Positions 1 to 5,661 of a stretch of DNA of 6,232 nt are shown here, piece by piece. Where the stretch lies: contig JAHDFG010000078.1 of the NCBI GenBank assembly GCA_020628265.1, forward strand, positions 2,453 through 8,684. Direction: 5' to 3'. The position numbers were made by a program, and so were the translations under genes. Every line of letters starts with the position of its first letter. Within the stretch, counting starts at the first letter, position 1. Under the pieces are notes generated by a model, which was not told the DNA's origin, did not search any database, and worked only from the letters and a program-made list of their open reading frames with translations. This DNA is from Pseudooctadecabacter sp. (GTDB taxonomy: Bacteria; Pseudomonadota; Alphaproteobacteria; Rhodobacterales; Rhodobacteraceae).

Positions 1-629
1 CTTGGCCCTACATGTATCCATGGCCTCAGCGCCCCGCCGGTCTGGTCGAAACAGCCTTTGACGAACTTGCCAAGCGGTGGAAGCCGATCCTTGATCTGGC
101 GGACGAGAACGGCGTCGACGTCTGCTATGAAATCCACCCCGGCGAAGATCTGCACGACGGCATCACGTTCGAGATGTTCCTTGAACGTCTTGGTGGCCAC
201 GCGCGCTGCAACATGCTTTATGACCCGTCACACTACGTGCTGCAGTGCCTCGACTACCTTGATCACATCGACATCTACAAAGACCGGATCAAAATGTTCC
301 ACGTCAAAGATGCCGAGTTCAATCCAACGGGACGTCAGGGCGTTTATGGCGGCTATCAATCGTGGGTGGACCGCGCCGGACGGTTCCGCAGCTTGGGCGA
401 CGGTCAGGTCGACTTTGCGGCAATCTTCTCCAAGATGGCGGCGAATGACTTTGACGGCTGGGCGGTTGTCGAATGGGAATGCGCCCTGAAACACCCCGAA
501 GACGGCGCGCGTGAGGGCGCCCAGTTCGTTAAGGATCACATCATCCGCGTCACCGAACGCGCCTTTGACGACTTTGCCGACGGCGGCACGGACGAGGCTG
601 CAAACCGCACCATGTTGGGAATTGAATAA
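1..629 (+). CDS. Sugar phosphate isomerase/epimerase family protein (xylose isomerase-like TIM barrel), 5'-truncated
   Basis: This is the C-terminal part, about 209 residues, of a TIM-barrel protein of the AP-endonuclease-2/xylose-isomerase-like superfamily. The reading frame is open to the left edge, with codons starting at base 3. The ATG at 12 is probably internal, because the first barrel strands are missing. Numbering from that Met, the usual divalent-metal ligands can be placed: Glu40 in CYEIHPGE, Asp71 in YDPSH, His97 in FHVKDAE and Glu154 in VVEWE. Family members isomerise or epimerise sugars or polyols, or act on 3-keto-sugar intermediates; the exact substrate cannot be read here. 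The C-terminal tail (GGTDEAANRTMLGIE) resembles a tail I recall from homologues encoded beside Gfo/Idh/MocA dehydrogenases. The stop TAA (627-629) shares its last base with the ATG of the next gene, so the two are almost certainly translationally coupled. Family assignment is firm; the specific reaction is unknown. Confidence 0.88.
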   Translation, partial: WPYMYPWPQRPAGLVETAFDELAKRWKPILDLADENGVDVCYEIHPGEDLHDGITFEMFLERLGGHARCNMLYDPSHYVLQCLDYLDHIDIYKDRIKMFHVKDAEFNPTGRQGVYGGYQSWVDRAGRFRSLGDGQVDFAAIFSKMAANDFDGWAVVEWECALKHPEDGAREGAQFVKDHIIRVTERAFDDFADGGTDEAANRTMLGIE

Positions 630-1765
630 TGAAACGACTGAAACTTGGAATGGTCGGCGGCGGCAACGACGCCTTTATCGGCGGCGTTCACCGCATCGCG
701 GCCCGCATCGACGGTCAATTCGATCTGGTGGCGGGGGCTCTGTCCTCCACCCCTGAAAAATCCGCAGCCAGCGCCGAGGCTTTGGGCATTCCGCGGTCTT
801 ACGGATCATTCGAAGAGATGGCCAAAGCAGAAGCCGCGCTGGACGATGGTATCGATGCCGTTGCTATCGTGACGCCCAACCACGTCCACGCGGCCGCCGC
901 CATCGCTTTCCTTGAGCAGGGCATTCACGTCATCTGTGACAAACCCCTGACGGCCACGATGGAAGACGCGGAACGGCTGGAGAAGGCCGTCGCCGCCTCC
1001 GACGCTCTGTTCGTCCTGACCCATAATTACACCGGCTACCCGATGATCCGCCAAGCCCGCCAGATGGTGGCTGACGGTGAGATCGGAGCAATCCGCGTTG
1101 TACAGGCCGAATACCCACAAGACTGGCTGACAACCCCGCTAGAGACCGAAGGCCTGAAGCAGGCCGAATGGCGCACCGATCCGGCGCGCTCCGGTGCGGG
1201 CGGGTCCGTCGGGGACATCGGTACACATGCCTATAACCTCGCCTGTTTTGTCACAGGTCTGACCGGCGAAAGCCTTGCCGCCGATCTGCAGTCCTTTGGC
1301 GCGGGCCGTGCACTTGATGACAACGCCCATGTGTTGCTGCGCTTTGCCGGCGGAGCGCGCGGGATGCTCTGGTCCAGTCAGGTCGCACCAGGCAATGAAA
1401 ACGCCCTGAAGCTGCGTGTCTATGGCGACAAAGGCGGGCTGGAGTGGGCGCAAGAAGACCCCAATTACCTGTGGCACGCGCCCTACGGCGAACCCAAACG
1501 CCTGCTAACCCGAAACGGTGCGGGCGCGACGGAGGCGAACACCTCCGCCAGCCGCATCCCTGGCGGTCACCCCGAAGGTTACCTTGAAGGCTTCGCCAAC
1601 ATCTACGCCGAAGCAGCAGAAGCAATCCGTGCCGTCAAAGGCGGCGCGAGCCGCGAAGAAGCGCTTGGCGTTCTGCCGAACATCGATAGCGGCATGGAAG
1701 GGATGCGGTTCATCAACGCTTGCGTCACCTCGTCCAGCCAAGACGCAGCGTGGGTCAGCCTCTAG
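629..1765 (+). CDS. Gfo/Idh/MocA family NAD(P)-dependent oxidoreductase
   Basis: A complete 378-residue cytosolic dehydrogenase of normal length for its family. The N-terminal Rossmann fold (about 1-130) begins with the dinucleotide-binding loop at residues 10-18 (GGGNDAFIG), followed by TPNHVH (82-87) and the catalytic-lysine motif CDKP (Lys105; EKP in many relatives). The C-terminal alpha/beta domain carries GDIGTHAY, giving the expected Asp196 and His200 near the substrate. Known relatives oxidise or reduce a hydroxyl of sugars, inositols or glycosides. With the TIM-barrel partner just upstream, a role in dehydrogenation then isomerisation or cleavage of a carbohydrate is likely, but the substrate is unknown. 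The ATG overlaps the upstream stop (TAATG), and a GGGA at 617-620, 8 bases upstream, is a plausible ribosome-binding site. The TAG stop lies in a CTAG shared with the convergent regulator gene. All key residues are present and nothing suggests degradation. Confidence 0.93.
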   Translation: MKRLKLGMVGGGNDAFIGGVHRIAARIDGQFDLVAGALSSTPEKSAASAEALGIPRSYGSFEEMAKAEAALDDGIDAVAIVTPNHVHAAAAIAFLEQGIHVICDKPLTATMEDAERLEKAVAASDALFVLTHNYTGYPMIRQARQMVADGEIGAIRVVQAEYPQDWLTTPLETEGLKQAEWRTDPARSGAGGSVGDIGTHAYNLACFVTGLTGESLAADLQSFGAGRALDDNAHVLLRFAGGARGMLWSSQVAPGNENALKLRVYGDKGGLEWAQEDPNYLWHAPYGEPKRLLTRNGAGATEANTSASRIPGGHPEGYLEGFANIYAEAAEAIRAVKGGASREEALGVLPNIDSGMEGMRFINACVTSSSQDAAWVSL

Positions 1766-2802
1766 CGACGCCCGCCATCAGAAACCGAGGACCGGTACGC
1801 ACCAGGTGTTGTGCCGGTCCAACTCTGAAATGCGCGATAGAAGGACGAAAGTTCACGGAACCCGAGGAGATTGGAAATCTCGGGCAGGCTAAGGCCGCTC
1901 TCCTTTAGATACCGATCCGACATCTCAAAGCGGGTCTGGTTAAGCAACTCCTGAAAGCTGGTGCCTTCCTCGCTCAGGCGTCGCTGCAGGCTCCGTCGGG
2001 ACACATTCAGACGTCGGGCGATGTCGTCCACCGATGCAGCGCCACCGGCCAGCGCCTCCGTTAATGCACGTTTGACCCTCCCCGCCATAGAGGTCGTCCC
2101 TAGGCGGGCTTCCAGCTGTTCAACAAAGCCAGGCTCAAGGGTCTCCCACAGGGACGCACTGCGGGTGATCAAAGGCAGGTCGGCGTCTTCCGAAGAAAAG
2201 GTCAGACTCACCACACCGGTGACTTGAGGGGGCCTGCCAAGATAGGCAAGACACGCCTCGTCAAGTTCGTGAGGGGCCGGAAGGGTCGTGGCAACGGGAG
2301 TCACCATTGTACCCGTAAACGTCCGCGCACATTCCGTGATGTAAAGAATCTCGAATAGACCCATGCCACAGGGCATCTGTATGCTCGGCTCGGAGGGCTG
2401 CAGTGTGGCTGTGAGCCCGACATCATTGCGTGTGACATCCATCCGCATTGGGCCGACGATCGGCTTGAAAACAGACAACCGCTCCAGACCAAGGCTGAGG
2501 GTTTCGGCACATGAAAACGCAAAAATAGGCGGAATAAAGGGGCCGTGCGCATAGGCCATGGCAAGGTCCATTTCGATGCCTGGGCGATCTGCCTCAAGCG
2601 CCATGGCATCCAGCAGCCGAAAGTAGGTTTCGATCCCGACACTGAAATCATCTTCGTCCAGAAGGGTTTCTGACAGACCGACGCGTCGCAGAATCCTGAC
2701 AGGGGAGACGTCGAGGATCGCCGCAATCTGCTTCAGATAGGCACCTATGGGATATCGTGTTGCCATTACCGCTGCCTTCTTTCGAAAATCTTCACCGTCC
2801 AT
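1762..2802 (-). CDS. AraC family transcriptional regulator with arabinose-binding-type N-terminal domain
   Basis: A 346-residue DNA-binding regulator. Residues about 30-215 resemble the N-terminal effector domain found in OruR/ArgR-like AraC proteins (Arabinose_bd type), starting near ILRRVGLSETLLDED. The C-terminal 100 residues form the AraC double helix-turn-helix: first HTH about 257-277 (VDDIARRLNVSRRSLQRRL), second about 305-327 (LPEISNLLGFRELSSFYRAF), ending in the family signature WTGTTPGAYR. It is transcribed away from the molybdenum hydroxylase operon and shares its upstream region, which holds phased direct repeats. It is therefore probably the operon's regulator, sensing the enzyme's substrate or a related molecule, and may regulate itself (inference). 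The start is uncertain: the ATG at 2802 lacks a clear ribosome-binding site, whereas Met13 (ATG at 2766) has AGAAGG 8 bases upstream. A start there would give 334 residues and lose nothing from the recognisable domain. The 3' end overlaps the convergent oxidoreductase gene by 4 bp. Confidence 0.92.
   Translation of the reverse strand: MDGEDFRKKAAVMATRYPIGAYLKQIAAILDVSPVRILRRVGLSETLLDEDDFSVGIETYFRLLDAMALEADRPGIEMDLAMAYAHGPFIPPIFAFSCAETLSLGLERLSVFKPIVGPMRMDVTRNDVGLTATLQPSEPSIQMPCGMGLFEILYITECARTFTGTMVTPVATTLPAPHELDEACLAYLGRPPQVTGVVSLTFSSEDADLPLITRSASLWETLEPGFVEQLEARLGTTSMAGRVKRALTEALAGGAASVDDIARRLNVSRRSLQRRLSEEGTSFQELLNQTRFEMSDRYLKESGLSLPEISNLLGFRELSSFYRAFQSWTGTTPGAYRSSVSDGGRR
1789..1820. other. 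Long inverted repeat (hairpin) at the convergent 3' ends
   Basis: GGACCGG (1789-1795) and CCGGTCC (1814-1820) are perfect 7-bp complements. Pairing continues inward through T-G, A-T, C-G and G-T, and can close with C-G, A-T, C-G around a 3-base loop if one T is bulged. The hairpin begins 23 bases after the stop of the Gfo/Idh/MocA gene, a position suited to ending or stabilising that transcript. On the plus strand there is no T run after it; on the minus strand only a weak GGTTTCT follows. It lies wholly inside the codons for the conserved WTGTTPGAYRS end of the regulator, so it could be a by-product of coding sequence. A terminator role is unproven. Confidence 0.35.
2775..2780 (-). promoter_or_regulatory. 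Candidate ribosome-binding site favouring an internal start of the AraC-family gene
   Basis: On the minus strand AGAAGG ends 8 bases before the ATG at 2766-2764 (Met13 of the longest version). Upstream of the ATG at 2802 the minus strand reads GGGGCCAGCAGTCGGACCAT, with no purine-rich block at a normal distance. This suggests the shorter start, though by inspection only. Confidence 0.45.
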
Positions 2803-2823
2803 ATGGTCCGACTGCTGGCCCCA

Positions 2824-2839
2824 TTGCCACTACGTCGTC
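2824..2839. promoter_or_regulatory. Possible third, degenerate AraC half-site
   Basis: TTGCCACTA at the start of this segment matches TTGGCACAA of the next repeat at 7 of 9 positions and begins exactly 21 bp before it, so it stays in helical phase with the two better copies. The remaining 7 bases do not match. It may be a weak third contact site, or chance. Confidence 0.35.
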
Positions 2840-2844
2840 TCGCT

Positions 2845-2881
2845 TTGGCACAAGACGACACCAGATTGGCGCAATATGACA
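2845..2881. promoter_or_regulatory. Tandem direct-repeat operator, probable binding site of the divergent AraC-family regulator
   Basis: TTGGCACAAGACGACA (2845-2860) is repeated as TTGGCGCAATATGACA (2866-2881). Thirteen of 16 bases agree, and the copies are offset by exactly 21 bp, two helical turns, with 5 bp between them. Known AraC-type proteins contact two directly repeated half-sites on one DNA face with this period (araI1/araI2 of E. coli). The pair lies between the divergent regulator gene and the molybdenum hydroxylase operon. Its downstream copy ends 61 bp before the first operon gene and overlaps a -35-like ATGACA, as expected for an activator touching sigma factor. The repeat is seen directly; that this regulator binds it is inference. 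Confidence 0.7.
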
Positions 2882-2908
2882 ATAACGATCTGTGGGCAGA
2901 CCTGATAG
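2876..2908 (+). promoter_or_regulatory. Weak candidate promoter of the molybdenum hydroxylase operon
   Basis: ATGACA (2876-2881) matches the -35 consensus at 5 of 6 bases and lies inside the downstream direct repeat. The best -10-like element is TGATAG (2903-2908), but the spacer is 21 bp, longer than the usual 16-18. A poor core promoter would fit dependence on an AraC-type activator. The placement is tentative. Confidence 0.25.
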
Positions 2909-2930
2909 GCTGCCGCAAAGAGCACAATCA

Positions 2931-2934
2931 GAGG
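2931..2934 (+). promoter_or_regulatory. Ribosome-binding site deciding the start of the [2Fe-2S] subunit gene
   Basis: GAGG lies 8 bases before the ATG at 2943. The frame also extends upstream to a GTG at 2892, but the extra 17 residues resemble nothing in ferredoxin-like subunits, and the protein family begins right at MRLTVNG. The ATG at 2943 is therefore chosen. Confidence 0.65.
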
Positions 2935-2942
2935 CCCAAGAC

Positions 2943-3404
2943 ATGCGACTTACCGTGAACGGAACAGAGCACGACGTAGACGTCGAAGCCGACATGCCCC
3001 TTTTGTGGGTATTGCGGGACGAATTGAACATCACCGGACCGAAATACGGATGCGGCATCGCCCAGTGCGGCGCCTGCACCGTGCATGTGGACGGCTTTGC
3101 GGTCCGGTCTTGCCAGCTTGCAATCGGCGATCTCGCCGGTGCCGAAGTCACCACGATCGAGGGTCTCGGCCAGCCGGGGAATCTGGATGTGGTTCAGCAG
3201 GCATGGGTCGAACATCAGGTCGCCCAATGCGGCTACTGCCAATCCGGTCAAATCATGCAGGCCGCCGATCTTCTGGCCAGCAACCCCGAACCAACCGACG
3301 ACGACATTGACGCCGTCATGGGCGGGAACCTGTGCCGCTGTGGCACCTATCCACGCATTCGCGCCGCGGTTCATACCGCCGCCGCCAAGCTGCGGGGGGC
3401 CTGA
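2943..3404 (+). CDS. Molybdenum hydroxylase small subunit with two [2Fe-2S] clusters (IorA-like)
   Basis: A 153-residue iron-sulfur subunit of the xanthine dehydrogenase family, closest in layout to isoquinoline 1-oxidoreductase alpha, and of normal length. The N-terminal plant-ferredoxin-type domain holds Cys37, Cys42, Cys45 and Cys57 (CGIAQCGAC, then RSC). The C-terminal helical domain holds Cys96, Cys99, Cys131 and Cys133 (QCGYCQSGQ, then GNLCRCGTY). All eight ligands are present. It passes electrons from the molybdenum cofactor in the large subunit to an outside acceptor. It has no signal peptide, so it presumably folds with the large subunit in the cytoplasm and is carried out by that partner's Tat signal. 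It is the first gene of the operon, followed after 3 bases by the large-subunit gene. The family also includes aldehyde and nicotinate dehydrogenase small subunits, so the symbol is left blank because the substrate is unknown. Confidence 0.95.
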   Translation: MRLTVNGTEHDVDVEADMPLLWVLRDELNITGPKYGCGIAQCGACTVHVDGFAVRSCQLAIGDLAGAEVTTIEGLGQPGNLDVVQQAWVEHQVAQCGYCQSGQIMQAADLLASNPEPTDDDIDAVMGGNLCRCGTYPRIRAAVHTAAAKLRGA

Positions 3405-3407
3405 TCC

Positions 3408-5651
3408 ATGAGCCGTCTCGGTAAAATTGCCCGCCGCTCCTTCCTGATCGGCTCCGCCGCTGTCGCCGGCGGCGTGGCATTCGGCGTCTATGCCGCCCGC
3501 CAACCCTTTGACAATCCGAACCTCGCCGACCTTCCCGAAGGCACCGCCAGCTTCAACCCGTGGGTCATCGTCGACAGCGAGAAAGTCACCTTGATCGCAA
3601 CACATGGCGACAAGGGTCAAGGCATCTTCTCTGCCCAAGCCGCCCTCATCGCAGAAGAGCTGGACATCGACCTCGATCAGGTTGAGGTCAGCTTTGGCGC
3701 ACCCGACCGCGCCTACTACAACACCAAAATCACCGAAGCCGCCGCAGGCTTCCCGATGTATGACATGAGCCCAACGGCAGAGCGTGTACGCGGGTTCATG
3801 GGCGGAATCGTGAAACTGGCCCTGCCCATGATGGCGACGGGTGGGTCGTCGGGCATTCCCGATGTCTACGACAAACTGCGCCAAGCGGGGGCCACCGCGC
3901 GGGAGACGTTGAAACTGGCAGCGTCCCAACAATCCGGTGTTCCGGTGGATCAACTGACGACCGCACACGGCGCGGTGATCCTGCCCAACGGGACCGAGAT
4001 CGCCTATACCGACCTTGCCGGCCTCGCCGCCACAATTGAACCGGTTACGGATGTCGCCCTGCGCGACTCCAAGGACTGGACCATCGTCGGAAAACCGCAA
4101 AAGCGTGTGGATATCGAAGCGAAATCTACCGGCACGCTGACCTATGGCATCGACGTCCGTCAGGAAGGCATGTTGTTTGCCACTGTAAAGGTAAACCCCC
4201 GTCAGGGCGGGGCTATGAACAGCTATGACGCATCAGTCGCAGAAGGCATGCCCGGTGTGCAAAAGATCGTTAAGATCACCGGTGGCGTCGGCGTCATCGC
4301 CGACAACACATGGCGCGCGATCCAAGCGGCCAATGCGATTGAATTCGATTGGGGCGAAGCGCCCTATCCCGCAGAACAGGATCAACACTGGGAGGTTCTG
4401 TCGAACATCTTCGACGACGACCACCTCAATGCCGAAGCCCGTGTCGAGGGCGATGTCGATGCCGCGGAAGGGGAAAAGGTCGTGGGCGAATATCGTTCAC
4501 CGTACCTTGCGCACGCCCCGCTAGAACCGCTCAACGCGACAATCCTCGTGACGGACGAGCGCGTGGACATCTGGACCGGTCACCAGATCCAGATGTTCGT
4601 CGAGGATACCGTTGCCGCGATCACAGGCCACGATTCCGCCAACGTCCACCTGCACAACCACTTCATGGGTGGCAGCTTTGGCCACAGGCTGGAGTTCGAT
4701 TTCGTGAGGCAGGCGGCTGAAATCGCAAACCAGATGCGCGGTACGCCGGTCCAGATGACCTACTCCCGCGAAGAGGATTTCGCCCACGACTTCCCCCGTC
4801 ACATCACCATGGGGCGCGGTGTGGCGAAACATCAGAACGGTCAGGTCACCTCTCTTGATGTGCAGATCGCCGGTCAGTCGGTGATGCGCAGTCAGGTGGG
4901 GCGCATGGGCCTCAGCCTGCCCGGTCCGGACACCCAGCTCCATGAAGGCGCTTGGGATGCCCCTATGTTCAACTTGCCCAACCTTCGGGTCCGGTCCTAC
5001 CTGACCGAAGAACTTGCACCCGTGTCGTCATGGCGTGCTGTCGGCGCGGGGCCTAACATTTTCATCTACGAAACCCTGCTGGATGAGGCGATCCATGCCG
5101 CCGGTGCCGACCCGCTTGAGGAACGCATCAGGCTGATGGGCCATGATGTCTCTGTCGGGGTGCTTGAGGCCGTGGGCGATATGTGCAGTTGGAACGGTGC
5201 CAACATCGGTGAAAATCGCGGGCGCGGTGTGGCGTACGGGTTCTCCTTCGGGGTCGCCGTGGCCGTCGTGGTCGAAGTGACGAACACCGACGCAGGCATC
5301 AAGCTGGATCATGTCTGGATTGCCGCCGATGTGGGCAAAGTTATCGACCCGACCAACCTTGAAAACCTCGCCCAAGGTGGGGTGGTCTTTGGCCTCGGTC
5401 ACGCGATCAACTGTGAAATCACCTACGCTGACGGGATGGCGCAACAATCCAACTACCACGCCCATGAAGGCATGCGTATCTGGCAATGCCCGCCCATCGA
5501 ATTCCGCGCGCTTGAGGCGAATCCGGCCATCCGTGGCTTTGGCGAACCGCCGGTTCCCCCGTCGCCGCCGGCCTTGGGCAACGCGATCTTCGCCGCAACC
5601 GGCCAGCGCATTCGGGAAATGCCGTTCAACAAGCACATCAACTTCGTCTAA
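3408..5651 (+). CDS. Exported molybdopterin-binding subunit of a xanthine dehydrogenase-family enzyme (IorB-like)
   Basis: A 747-residue catalytic subunit, normal length for the IorB type. A twin-arginine signal opens the protein (ARRSFLIG, Arg9-Arg10, then a hydrophobic stretch to about residue 29), predicting a periplasmic or membrane-anchored enzyme. A cofactor-binding segment with GDKGQGIFSAQ (67-77) and AEEL (82-85) lies near the N terminus. That is typical of the rearranged IorB domain order; cytosolic xanthine dehydrogenases carry the similar segment late. Later come the family motifs YLAHAPLEPLNAT (366-378), MGGSFGHR (420-427), SSWRAVGAGPN (540-550) and the C-terminal GFGEPPVPPSPPALGNAIF (710-728), where Glu713 is the expected catalytic base. 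The enzyme should hydroxylate an N-heterocycle or oxidise an aldehyde with water as oxygen donor; which one cannot be told. A run of six G (3394-3399), 8 bases before the ATG, can serve as ribosome-binding site. The next gene, 10 bases on, encodes a probable electron acceptor. Confidence 0.94.
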   Translation: MSRLGKIARRSFLIGSAAVAGGVAFGVYAARQPFDNPNLADLPEGTASFNPWVIVDSEKVTLIATHGDKGQGIFSAQAALIAEELDIDLDQVEVSFGAPDRAYYNTKITEAAAGFPMYDMSPTAERVRGFMGGIVKLALPMMATGGSSGIPDVYDKLRQAGATARETLKLAASQQSGVPVDQLTTAHGAVILPNGTEIAYTDLAGLAATIEPVTDVALRDSKDWTIVGKPQKRVDIEAKSTGTLTYGIDVRQEGMLFATVKVNPRQGGAMNSYDASVAEGMPGVQKIVKITGGVGVIADNTWRAIQAANAIEFDWGEAPYPAEQDQHWEVLSNIFDDDHLNAEARVEGDVDAAEGEKVVGEYRSPYLAHAPLEPLNATILVTDERVDIWTGHQIQMFVEDTVAAITGHDSANVHLHNHFMGGSFGHRLEFDFVRQAAEIANQMRGTPVQMTYSREEDFAHDFPRHITMGRGVAKHQNGQVTSLDVQIAGQSVMRSQVGRMGLSLPGPDTQLHEGAWDAPMFNLPNLRVRSYLTEELAPVSSWRAVGAGPNIFIYETLLDEAIHAAGADPLEERIRLMGHDVSVGVLEAVGDMCSWNGANIGENRGRGVAYGFSFGVAVAVVVEVTNTDAGIKLDHVWIAADVGKVIDPTNLENLAQGGVVFGLGHAINCEITYADGMAQQSNYHAHEGMRIWQCPPIEFRALEANPAIRGFGEPPVPPSPPALGNAIFAATGQRIREMPFNKHINFV

Positions 5652-5661
5652 GAGGCCCGCC

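Noticed and set aside
2892..2942. GTG start extending the FeS subunit by 17 residues
   Set aside because: The extension would be unlike any family N terminus, and the ATG at 2943 has GAGG at a good distance.
2928..4100. A 390-codon open frame on the minus strand across the FeS subunit and the start of the large subunit
   Set aside because: It is antisense to two well-supported genes with all catalytic motifs. Its translation shows no recognisable domain, and long antisense frames are common in GC-rich coding DNA.
5652..5661. Possible terminator or promoter between the large subunit and cytochrome genes
   Set aside because: The gap is only 10 bases and is occupied by the ribosome-binding site, so the genes are read as one operon.
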